From positions 1-37,809 of the forward strand of contig JAHDBV010000040.1 in the NCBI GenBank assembly GCA_020630195.1: a DNA stretch of 37,809 bases, given 5' to 3'. The notes below the pieces were generated by a model. The model saw only the letters and a program-made list of their open reading frames with translations. It ran no database searches and was not told the DNA's origin. The translations under genes and the position numbers were made by a program. Shown one piece after another: positions 19,514-29,040 of the stretch (positions are counted from its first letter, which is position 1; every line of letters starts with the position of its first letter). The DNA comes from Acidimicrobiales bacterium. Its GTDB lineage: Bacteria > Actinomycetota > Acidimicrobiia > Acidimicrobiales > SZUA-35.

Positions 19514-21154
19514 TCACTCGCCGGCGACGCCGCGTGGGACCACGGCGACCGCGTCGAGCACGGCGACCCGCTCGGGGCCGACCACCATCGCCTCGACGGC
19601 GAACGGTTCGGCGCCGACGACCAGCAACGACGCCGAGCCGCCGACCGGCGCCCCGGCGTCGACCAGCGCCCGACCGGCACTGGACACCTCGATCTCGGAG
19701 GTGCGGACCACACGCCCACCGGCGATCACCGTGACCTCGAGCGAACCGGTGCCCGAGCTCTGCACGGCCAACACCGTGCGTTCACCGTCGCCGGTCCGCA
19801 CGGCGGGGACGACCCACGACGCCACACGCTGGCCACGGCCCGCCGAGGTGGCGAGCCCGACGGTCGCGTCGGGCTGGAGCGCCCGCAGCTCGGCCGAGGC
19901 CAGGGCCTCGAGCGGCACGTCCTCGACGTCGGGTCCGTCGCCCTGACGCCCGACGAGTGGTGCGACGGGGAGCATGACCAGGCCCGAGCCCTCGCCACCG
20001 CCGGCCGCGGTGGCGCCGATCGGACCGAGTCCGACCTCGTCTTCGATGCTCGGAGCGATCGACTCCAGCGGGACCGGCTGACGCTGCCACCGCTCCCCCA
20101 CGAACGGCACGCCGTTCGCCGAGCGCATCTCGATGCCGAGATCGAACGGCAGGCTGACGCCGAGGCCGTCGAGCACGGCCCGCAGGTCACGCGCCTCGAC
20201 CCGACCCGGCGGCACGGTGAGTTCGAGCGGGATCAGACCGAGGCGGGCGGTCTCGCCCGGGTCGAGCGGGTGGAGGATGATGTCGACCAGCGCGGTCTCC
20301 TCACCCGGATTGGCCACCATCAGCAGCGTGTCGCCGGCCCGGTGCACCCGTCCGGCGGGGAACCAGCGTTCGAGCGACGAGCCGGGCGTACCGAGCTGGA
20401 TCGACGATCCGCTCGGTCCGTTGGTGCCGTCGAACACCTGGAGCCGTTCCGCGACCACCAGGCCCTGGCTGACGGTGATCGTCGTCGAGACGACGTCCTC
20501 GGCGGCGATGACGGTGCCGAGGTCGACGACCCGCACCGACCCGGCCGGCACCACGGCGCTGCGCAGTTCGTCGGGCTGACGTGACCGGATCCGGGTCCGC
20601 AGGTCGACGTCGATGACGGCGTCCTCGGAGAACGGGTTCATGATGGCGATCCGGGCCGCCGCACCCGCCTCGGTGCTGGCCCCGGCGAACGTCCACTCCT
20701 CGGCGCCACTGGTGGTGCAGGTGCCCTCGGCGAAGCCGACGGTGGAGACCAGCTCGTGGGAGACACTGCCGTCGCCGCCGATCAGCTCGACGACGGCGCC
20801 GGAGACACCCACCGCACCGAGCTCGTCGAGCGGGACCCGCTCGACGCCGTTGGGCAGGACCTCGACGGCGAGCGACGGTCCCGGGCCGGCATCGGTGAGC
20901 ACCGTGACCTCGGCCCGGGTCAGGGCGTCGCCGTGGTTCGCGATCCGCACGGCATGGCCGCTCGTCACGCCGGCGACCGACCCGAACGGACAGAACCAGG
21001 CGGCGGACGAGGACGGTGGGTCGAGGATCACGGCTTCGGAGTCGGAGGCGAGCTCGAGCACCGGCGGTTCGGGGTCGGGCGTACGGATCTGATCGACGGC
21101 GACCGCGGCGACGAGCACGGCGCCGATCAGGACGGCGAGAGCCCAGCGGATCAT
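19514..21154 (-). CDS. DUF5719-like exported protein
   Basis: 546 residues. It has an uncleaved or cleaved N-terminal hydrophobic segment (RWALAVLIGAVLVAAVAV), then a long extracytoplasmic part rich in beta-strand patterns and acidic residues, with WFCPFGSVAGVTSGHAVRIA and ERWFPAGRVHRAGDTLLMVA as recognisable stretches. I associate this pattern with DUF5719, a family found beside large glycosyltransferases in actinobacteria; function unknown. The tandem segments of the form VxIxNP/N (RIANHGD, IMNPFSED, VANPGEE) suggest repeated beta-sandwich units. The ATG at 21154 overlaps the stop of the giant glycosyltransferase gene (ATGA) and is preceded by GGAGG at a good distance. It most likely acts with that glycosyltransferase at the envelope. 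Confidence 0.8.
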   Translation of the reverse strand: MIRWALAVLIGAVLVAAVAVDQIRTPDPEPPVLELASDSEAVILDPPSSSAAWFCPFGSVAGVTSGHAVRIANHGDALTRAEVTVLTDAGPGPSLAVEVLPNGVERVPLDELGAVGVSGAVVELIGGDGSVSHELVSTVGFAEGTCTTSGAEEWTFAGASTEAGAAARIAIMNPFSEDAVIDVDLRTRIRSRQPDELRSAVVPAGSVRVVDLGTVIAAEDVVSTTITVSQGLVVAERLQVFDGTNGPSGSSIQLGTPGSSLERWFPAGRVHRAGDTLLMVANPGEETALVDIILHPLDPGETARLGLIPLELTVPPGRVEARDLRAVLDGLGVSLPFDLGIEMRSANGVPFVGERWQRQPVPLESIAPSIEDEVGLGPIGATAAGGGEGSGLVMLPVAPLVGRQGDGPDVEDVPLEALASAELRALQPDATVGLATSAGRGQRVASWVVPAVRTGDGERTVLAVQSSGTGSLEVTVIAGGRVVRTSEIEVSSAGRALVDAGAPVGGSASLLVVGAEPFAVEAMVVGPERVAVLDAVAVVPRGVAGE

Positions 21155-24100
21155 CGAGCCACCTCCGCGGCGTCGGCGGGAGCGTCGTGACGGCGACCGA
21201 TGAGGGCACCGACGGCGACCAGCACGAGGACACCGAGTTGGACGAGCTGACGTGACCACGGGGTGTCGTAGCCGAGCCGCACGGGCTCGGTCCCCGGCAC
21301 CATCACCACACCGTCGAACGCGGGCTCGGGCGTCCCGGCGTCGGTGCGCCACCGGTCGGACCACGACGTGGCGACGAGCATCGCCTGCTCCCCGTCGATC
21401 CCCTCGACCGAAGCCGTCGGCTCCCAGGCACCCGGCCCGGGCAGAACATCGAGTCGACGGGCTCCGGCACGGCCGAGATCGAGGTCGAGCTGATCGGTCA
21501 GCTCGACCCGGTTGATCGGATCGGTCCGGTCGAGGCCGAACACCGGGCCGGCGGCGGCGGTGTTGCGATAGACGACGAAGCTCGGCGTGCCGGGCACCCG
21601 CTCGAGGTCGAGCTGGCGGCGGAGCGACTCGTCGAGGCCGGCGTCGATCGGCCACGTCGGTCCGTCGTAGGGCACCGGCGCGAGCTGCTCCACCACCACG
21701 ACGACGTCGATCCCGACGGGGGCGAGCAACCGGCCGAGACGCACGGTGTCACCGCCGGCGGCGAGATCGAGGCGTTCACCCACGATCCGGGTGGCGCCGA
21801 GGGGTTCGGGCGTCCAACGTCCCTGGACCCGCTGCCCACCGTCGCTCACGGCGAACCAGCGACCGTCCGGCGAGCGGACGGGTTCGACGGGCAACACCTC
21901 GGGTTCGCCGATCCACAGGACCCGGGCCGCCCCGACGTCGCCGGTCTCCGAGGCCACGATCAGTTCGGTGAAGTCGCCGAAGGCGAGCTCGGGTGCCCCC
22001 CACCGGCCCTCCAGCCCGTGACGGAGGCCGCTGACGAGCATGGCGACGAGGGACAGGGTGGCGACCAGGGTGATCAGGAGCTGCGGCCGGAAGGCCCACG
22101 ACACCTCGGCATCGAGCTCGGCGGCGCGGATCCCGGCGGCCACGACGAAGGCGAGGGCGGCCAGGGCGAGGGCGAGCCACATCTCCGTGGCGGGCAGTTC
22201 GATCGGCGACCAGCCACGCAGCCCGACCCAGCCGAGCACGAACGCCACGAGTGCGACGGCCCACGCACGTGCGGCGACGTCGAATCGTTGGCCCCGGGCC
22301 AACACGATCGACACCGCCGCGGCGGCGACCGTGGCGAGGCCGGTCCAGCCGGGGGCGAGGCCGGCGTGACCGAAGCGCAGGAGGTCGAGCATCGAATCGG
22401 CCGAGGCCTCCGGCGACCCCACGCCGACGAGCCACGACCAGCCGTCGCCGTCGAGCAGAGACACACTCCAGGGCGCCCACACCGCGACCGCCACGACGAG
22501 CACCGTCGGGATCGCGAGGGCGAGCTGGCCGAGGCGTTCCGGTCGGGCCGAGACCAGCCCGCCGACCATCACGGCGAGCACCGTGACGACGACGAGCACG
22601 GCGAGCGTCGGCACGAGCGCCCCGATGATCGCGGTGGCGAGCCCGAGCCGGATGAGGCGGCCCGAGAGCGGCCGCTCGACGACGGTCGGGCCGGCGGCGC
22701 CGAATCCGGTTCCGAAGGGTGCCAGGCCCTCGACACGCAGCACCGCACCGAGCAGGAGCGGCAGACCGGCGACGGCCACCAACGCATCCCACCGTCCGGC
22801 GGCCATCAGCGCCGGCAACATCGGGTTGGCACCCACGACGAGGGCGGCGGCCGCGGAGGCCCGGGGGCTGCCGAGGGGTCGGGTGGCGCGCCACGCCACG
22901 ATCGGTGCGAGCAGCGCCGGACCGACCGACACGAGCGTCGCACCGAGACCACCGGTCCAGCCGAGGGAGAAACGGATCAGGCCGAGGACGAACTGCCCCG
23001 GTGGCGACGCCTCGTCGCCACCGAGCCCGATCGAACGCCACCCACTCCACCACTCACGGAGCAGGCCCCAGCCGCCGTCGAAGTCGGGAATCCGCCCGAA
23101 CGGCTCGACCCCGCCCGTGATCAGACCCCGGAGACCACCGACGACGATCGCGAAGGTGACGAGACCGATCATCGTGGCGTCGCGCAGGGTCGCGGCTTCA
23201 CCACCACCGAACGACGCACGGACCGACCCGACGAGATCGGCCAGTCGATCCTGGCGATCGTCGATCCGACCGCGGATGAAGCCCGAGATCCGTGCCGATC
23301 CGCCGGACTGGAGCTGGCGGACCTCCGACACCGATCGCCGCCGTCGCTCGGTGAGTTCGGCTCGACGCTCGGACGTCTCGGACCAGCGGCTCAGGTTCCA
23401 CCCGATCGCCGACAACATGTCGCGGGCCTGACCCCGACGGCCGGCGACGACCGAATAGGCGGCCTCGGCGACGATCAGCAGCAACGCCAACGGCAGGGTC
23501 AGCGCGAGGGCCCCGCCATGGGTCGTGACGAGCATGGTCCGCAACCGGTGTCGGGTCAGCCGTGCACGGCGATCGTGGACACCACGCGTGCCCAGCCCCT
23601 CGAGGTGGGCGGCGCGGGCCTGTGGGGAGACGAGCACCCGGGCGCCGAGCGCCTGGGCCCGCCAGCACAGGTCGAGATCCTCGCCGAGGCTCTCGATCGC
23701 CGGATCGAACCCGTCGAGCTCGTCGAAGAGGTCGCGTCGGATGAGCTGGACCCCGCCGGGGACGACGAAGACGTCGCGCACGGCGTCGTACTGCTGCTGA
23801 TCGAACTCACCACGCTCGACCCGGTCGGTCTGGACGCCGAATCGGTCCGAACCCATCCCGAGCTGCGTCAGGCGGCGGTCGTCGTGCCAGTCGACGAGTT
23901 TCGGTCCGACGACGCCGGCGTTCGAGCGGAAGACCTCCTCGACCAACTGTGCGAGACAGCGGCGATCGAGTCGCACGTCGTCGTGGCAGAAGAGGAAGAA
24001 GTCGTTGGACGAGACGAGCTCGGCCGCCTGGTTCGCCGCCGCCGAGAACCCGGGTGACCCGGTCATCCGGTGCACGAACGCATCGGGGGCGGTGCCGGCG

Positions 24101-24282
24101 ACGCGCTCGGCCAGTGAGGTCTCGCTGCCGGCGTCGATGACGAGCACGGCGAGGTCGGGATAGTCCTGCCCGACGATCGAGCTCAACGACTCCTCGAACC
24201 ACTCGCCGGGGTCGCGGCTCACCACGACGGCGACGACCGACGGCGCGGCGGCCTCGGCAGAGGAAGGAGTCGAGGTGGTCAT
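21151..24282 (-). CDS. Giant glycosyltransferase: GT2 domain plus polytopic membrane region
   Basis: 1043 residues. Residues 1 to about 300 are a GT2 catalytic domain: VVAVVVSRDPGEWFEESLSS, IDAGS, the metal-binding FCHDDVRLD (D101/D102), GGVQLIRRDLFDELDGFDPA and the acceptor-side base region GEDLDLCWRAQ (E201/D202). After two membrane segments near 280 and a soluble linker, many hydrophobic helices follow (about 370-760), and a C-terminal extracytoplasmic part ends with one membrane helix. Such fused proteins occur in actinobacteria next to DUF5719 genes and are taken to build or export envelope glycans. The ATG at 24282 is chosen over one 24 codons upstream because a TAACCT box lies ten bases before it. 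Donor and acceptor are unknown; a GDP- or dTDP-deoxyhexose is a guess from context. Confidence 0.85.
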   Translation of the reverse strand: MTTSTPSSAEAAAPSVVAVVVSRDPGEWFEESLSSIVGQDYPDLAVLVIDAGSETSLAERVAGTAPDAFVHRMTGSPGFSAAANQAAELVSSNDFFLFCHDDVRLDRRCLAQLVEEVFRSNAGVVGPKLVDWHDDRRLTQLGMGSDRFGVQTDRVERGEFDQQQYDAVRDVFVVPGGVQLIRRDLFDELDGFDPAIESLGEDLDLCWRAQALGARVLVSPQARAAHLEGLGTRGVHDRRARLTRHRLRTMLVTTHGGALALTLPLALLLIVAEAAYSVVAGRRGQARDMLSAIGWNLSRWSETSERRAELTERRRRSVSEVRQLQSGGSARISGFIRGRIDDRQDRLADLVGSVRASFGGGEAATLRDATMIGLVTFAIVVGGLRGLITGGVEPFGRIPDFDGGWGLLREWWSGWRSIGLGGDEASPPGQFVLGLIRFSLGWTGGLGATLVSVGPALLAPIVAWRATRPLGSPRASAAAALVVGANPMLPALMAAGRWDALVAVAGLPLLLGAVLRVEGLAPFGTGFGAAGPTVVERPLSGRLIRLGLATAIIGALVPTLAVLVVVTVLAVMVGGLVSARPERLGQLALAIPTVLVVAVAVWAPWSVSLLDGDGWSWLVGVGSPEASADSMLDLLRFGHAGLAPGWTGLATVAAAAVSIVLARGQRFDVAARAWAVALVAFVLGWVGLRGWSPIELPATEMWLALALAALAFVVAAGIRAAELDAEVSWAFRPQLLITLVATLSLVAMLVSGLRHGLEGRWGAPELAFGDFTELIVASETGDVGAARVLWIGEPEVLPVEPVRSPDGRWFAVSDGGQRVQGRWTPEPLGATRIVGERLDLAAGGDTVRLGRLLAPVGIDVVVVVEQLAPVPYDGPTWPIDAGLDESLRRQLDLERVPGTPSFVVYRNTAAAGPVFGLDRTDPINRVELTDQLDLDLGRAGARRLDVLPGPGAWEPTASVEGIDGEQAMLVATSWSDRWRTDAGTPEPAFDGVVMVPGTEPVRLGYDTPWSRQLVQLGVLVLVAVGALIGRRHDAPADAAEVAR

Positions 24283-24292
24283 CGCGTGGCGA

Positions 24293-24298
24293 AGGTTA
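24293..24298 (-). promoter_or_regulatory. Putative -10 box of the giant glycosyltransferase gene
   Basis: TAACCT on the minus strand ten bases before the ATG at 24282, with no ribosome-binding site between. This gives a leaderless or very short-leader transcript, divergent from the deoxymannose genes. Confidence 0.4.
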
Positions 24299-24429
24299 GT
24301 GGCCGCATCGACCCGAACGAGGGCGCTGCGGAGGATCCACCGACGGTCGGTCACCGTGCCGCTCGAACCGCCACTCGGGGTGGTCGAACGGGGCGCCGGG
24401 CGGTCACGATCGCCGCCCGATGCCGTCGG

Positions 24430-24435
24430 TACGCT
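24430..24435 (+). promoter_or_regulatory. Putative -10 box of the deoxymannose/F420 operon
   Basis: TACGCT on the plus strand six bases before the ATG at 24442, the start of a 7-codon frame. The spacing is that of a leaderless promoter. Confidence 0.4.
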
Positions 24436-24441
24436 GCGGGC

Positions 24442-24461
24442 ATGGCGAAGCGGAGCCCACG

Positions 24462-24465
<4 letters not shown>
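24442..24465 (+). CDS. Possible 7-codon leader peptide coupled to the reductase gene
   Basis: ATG at 24442 opens a frame reading MAKRSPR and stopping with TGA at 24463-24465. Its last bases overlap the reductase start as ATGA. A TACGCT box lies six bases before it, so the mRNA may begin at this ATG. The true reductase ATG at 24462 has no proper Shine-Dalgarno sequence, so reinitiation after this short frame could be how it is translated. It is too short for any composition test, and chance remains possible. Confidence 0.35.
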
Positions 24466-26446
<1,981 letters not shown>

Positions 26447-26456
26447 CCCCACGGGT

Positions 26457-27404
26457 GTGACCACCGGCCCCTCCGTCGCCGTCATCTGCGGCGGTGTCGG
26501 CGCGGCCCGACTCCTGCGCGGGCTGCAGCGTCACGTCGATCCCGACCGTCTCACGGCGATCGCGAACGTCGCCGACGACATGGTGCTCCACGGCCTGCAC
26601 ATCTCACCCGACCTCGACACGATCGTCTACACGGTCGCCGACGCCGTCTCCACCGAACGGGGCTGGGGCCTCGAGGGCGAGACCTGGCAGGCGATGACGA
26701 TGCTCGGCCGCTACGGCGGCGAGGACTGGTTCTCCCTCGGCGACCGCGACCTCGGCACCCATCTCCATCGCACCCAGCGCCGCGCCGAGGGAGCGACGCT
26801 GTCGGAGGTCACGGCCGAGATCGCCGCGGCGTGGGGCATCCCGTTCCGGCTCCTGCCGGTCTCCGACGATCCGATCCGGACGATGGTCGACACGGTCGAC
26901 GGCGAGCGGTTGTCGTTCCAGACCTACTTCGTCGGCCGCCGCCACGACGTCGCCATCACCGGCGTCGAGTTCGTCGGGATCACCGACGCCGCACCCGCAC
27001 CCGGGGTGCTGGAGGCCATCGCCTCCGCCGATCGCATCGTGGTCGCTCCGTCGAACCCGGTCGTGTCGATCGATCCGGTGCTCGACGTGCCGGGCGTCCG
27101 CGCCGCACTCGCCGCCCGGCGCGACGACGTCGTCGCCGTCTCGCCCATCGTCGGCGGCGCGGCCCTGAAGGGCCCGGCCGACCGCATGCTCACCGAGCTC
27201 GGTCGCTCGGCATCGGTCGCCGGTGTGGCGGCCTGGTACGCCGAGGTCGTCGGCACGCTCGTGGTCGACACCGTCGACGGCGACGCCGTCGATGAGGTCG
27301 AGGCACTCGGCATGGCGTGTGTCGCGGCGCCGACGATCATGTCGGAACCGGGCGTGCTCGACTCGCTGTCGACGCTGTTGCTCGATCCGCTGCTCCGCGG
27401 CTGA
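26457..27404 (+). CDS. fbiA: 2-phospho-L-lactate transferase (F420 biosynthesis)
   Basis: 315 residues of the CofD/FbiA family. The enzyme joins the phospho-lactate or phosphoenolpyruvate moiety to the deazaflavin FO, giving (dehydro-)F420-0. Family features: the opening VAVICGGVGAARLLRGL, NVADDMVLHGLHISPDLDTI with Asp residues for metal binding, GLEGETW, the central WFSLGDRDLGTHLHRT, and VVAPSNPVVSIDPVLDVPG, followed by VSPIVGGAALKGPADRML. It starts with GTG, ten bases after gmd ends, without a visible ribosome-binding site, so it is probably translated by coupling. In mycobacteria fbiA and fbiB are adjacent; here a convergent gene on the other strand separates them. Confidence 0.96.
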   Translation: MTTGPSVAVICGGVGAARLLRGLQRHVDPDRLTAIANVADDMVLHGLHISPDLDTIVYTVADAVSTERGWGLEGETWQAMTMLGRYGGEDWFSLGDRDLGTHLHRTQRRAEGATLSEVTAEIAAAWGIPFRLLPVSDDPIRTMVDTVDGERLSFQTYFVGRRHDVAITGVEFVGITDAAPAPGVLEAIASADRIVVAPSNPVVSIDPVLDVPGVRAALAARRDDVVAVSPIVGGAALKGPADRMLTELGRSASVAGVAAWYAEVVGTLVVDTVDGDAVDEVEALGMACVAAPTIMSEPGVLDSLSTLLLDPLLRG

Positions 27405-27419
27405 CGACGAGGCACCGTT

Positions 27420-27447
27420 CGGGTGCCCGGCCGGCGCCGGACACCCG
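27420..27447. terminator. Bidirectional terminator-like hairpin between convergent genes
   Basis: CGGGTG / CACCCG (27420-27425 with 27442-27447), one mismatch, then CCGGC / GCCGG around a four-base loop. It lies between the fbiA stop and the stop of the minus-strand His-rich gene, and could serve both strands. Confidence 0.6.
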
Positions 27448-27452
27448 GGGGA

Positions 27453-28211
27453 TCACTCGCCCTCGGCGTCGCCTTCGGTCGTGTCGGTCTCGGCGTCGGT
27501 CTCCTCCGTGCCGGTCACGGCATCGGGGTTGAGCTCGGGAGCGAACTCCGGACCGGCGGCCGACGGATCGACCGACTGGGCCTGGAGCGGACGCGGGATC
27601 TCCGAGTCGGGAGCGTCGACGGGCATGAGGGCCACCGTGAGTGCACCGAGATCGCCGGGGAACTTGAAGTCGGCGAGATCCTCGGTGAGCACGGTCGACG
27701 GCTCCTCGTCGAGGAAGCTGTCCCAGTAGGCGAGGCGCAGCTCGGCGGGCTCGCCGTTGCAGCCGTCGGCCTCGTTCAGCGGCACGGCGCCGAACTCGGA
27801 CGGGCCGGGGGTGTAGCTCTCATCGGTCAGCACACCCTCGGTCGCCTCGAGGAAGGCCTCCATCGTGGCGTTGTTGCCGGCGACGCTCGTGTTGAACGGA
27901 TGGATGTGGATGAGTCCGTCACCGTGGGTGTGGATGCCCTTCGGGTCACGATCGTCGGTGGCGAACGGCATGAGCTCACCGCAGTTCGCGAAGCCGTAGG
28001 CGACGTGCCAGTGGTCGCCGCCACCACCCGCGATCGACTGCGCCTCGGGCGCCACGCCGATGTTCGAGTCACGATTCACGGCGAGCACACCGACGGCCAC
28101 ACAGCCGACGACGATGATGGCGATGATCGCCGGCCAGAACCAGCGGTCGCCGCCCGAGCGCATGTCGGGAGCACCGGAGGAGGAGCGACGGAGATTCGGT
28201 TGATCAGCCAC
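27453..28211 (-). CDS. His-rich membrane-anchored protein, function unknown
   Basis: 252 residues. Positions 1-22 are cytoplasmic and polar, 26-45 form one membrane segment (WPAIIAIIVVGCVAVGVLAV), and the rest is probably outside. A histidine-rich region follows: DHWHVAYGFANCGEL (H67, H69, C77) and GIHTHGDGLIHIHPF (H94, H96, H102, H104), in which HxH pairs suggest metal binding. The C-terminal tail is acidic (TEETDAETDTTEGDAEGE). I do not recognise a named family. The GTG at 28211 is chosen because a TAGCAT box stands eight bases before it. It splits fbiA from cofE and is convergent to fbiA, divergent from cofE. Copper or zinc binding at the surface is a guess. Confidence 0.75.
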   Translation of the reverse strand: MADQPNLRRSSSGAPDMRSGGDRWFWPAIIAIIVVGCVAVGVLAVNRDSNIGVAPEAQSIAGGGGDHWHVAYGFANCGELMPFATDDRDPKGIHTHGDGLIHIHPFNTSVAGNNATMEAFLEATEGVLTDESYTPGPSEFGAVPLNEADGCNGEPAELRLAYWDSFLDEEPSTVLTEDLADFKFPGDLGALTVALMPVDAPDSEIPRPLQAQSVDPSAAGPEFAPELNPDAVTGTEETDAETDTTEGDAEGE

Positions 28212-28219
28212 GGCGGGAG

Positions 28220-28225
28220 ATGCTA
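28220..28225 (-). promoter_or_regulatory. Putative -10 box of the His-rich membrane protein gene
   Basis: TAGCAT on the minus strand eight bases before the GTG at 28211, with CTCCCGCC between and no ribosome-binding site. It fits a leaderless transcript. Confidence 0.45.
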
Positions 28226-28332
28226 TTGCCGAACCCCACGGGATCGGTGGCACCCCGTCGCCGAAGGGGTCAGAGGTCACGGGATCGTCGCATGGCATGA
28301 CGGCGGACCTCCGGGCGTGGTCTGATGCCGGG

Positions 28333-29040
28333 GTGACCCTCTCCATCCATCCCGTTCCCGGTGTCCCCGAGATCCGACCCGGCGACGACCTCGCCGGCAT
28401 GATCATCGACGCGGCCCGCGCCTCCACCGGGATCGAGCACCACGACATCTGGGTCGTCTCCCAGAAGGTCGTGTCGAAGGCGGAGGGTCGCCTGGTGACC
28501 GTCGACCCCGACGACCCGCTGTCCCACAAGCCACTCGTGCTCGCCGAAGCGAAGCGGGTGCTGCGTCGCCGGGGTGAGCTGATCATCACCGAGACCCACC
28601 ACGGCTACGTGTGCGCCAACTCCGGTATCGACCGCTCCAACGTGGCACCGGACATCGCCGCGCTGCTCCCGGAGGACTCGGATCGTTCCGCCCGCCGCCT
28701 GCGTGACGCCGTGCGCGGCCGGGAGGGTGTGGAGATCGCCGTCATCGTCGCCGACACCTTCGGTCGCCCGTGGCGTCGGGGCATCACCGACATCGCCCTC
28801 GGGTGTGCCGGCATCATCCCGGTGTCGGACCTGCGGGGCACCGAAGACGCCACCGGGCGGGAACTCCAGGTGACCGAGGTGTGCGTCGCCGACGAGTTGT
28901 GCGGAGCGGCCGAACTCGTCCGGGGCAAGGCCGACGGCATCGCCGTCGCCGTCATCCGGGGCGGCAACGAAGCGTGGTTCGGCGAAGGGTCCATCGTCGG
29001 CGACGTGGTCCGCCCCCACACCGACGATCTGTTCCGATGA
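28333..29040 (+). CDS. fbiB: Coenzyme F420-0:L-glutamate ligase, single-domain (CofE type)
   Basis: 235 residues from the GTG at 28333 (an in-frame ATG at 28297 would add 12). This GTP-dependent ligase adds glutamates to F420-0. Family features: IHPVPGVPEIRPGDDLAGMI, VVSQKVVSKAEGR, ITETHHGYVCANSGIDRSNV, VIVADTFGRPWRRGITDIAL and the C-terminal KADGIAVAVIRGG. In mycobacterial FbiB a nitroreductase-like FMN domain of about 200 residues follows and reduces dehydro-F420-0; it is absent here, so it must be encoded elsewhere or the pathway differs. Its end overlaps the helicase start (ATGA). The GTG is favoured because family members open at this point; the ATG remains possible. Confidence 0.9.
   Translation: MTLSIHPVPGVPEIRPGDDLAGMIIDAARASTGIEHHDIWVVSQKVVSKAEGRLVTVDPDDPLSHKPLVLAEAKRVLRRRGELIITETHHGYVCANSGIDRSNVAPDIAALLPEDSDRSARRLRDAVRGREGVEIAVIVADTFGRPWRRGITDIALGCAGIIPVSDLRGTEDATGRELQVTEVCVADELCGAAELVRGKADGIAVAVIRGGNEAWFGEGSIVGDVVRPHTDDLFR

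Noticed and set aside
22018..24057. 679-codon open frame on the plus strand
   Set aside because: It is antisense to the giant glycosyltransferase and is extremely rich in Glu, Arg, Gly and His with no domain pattern.
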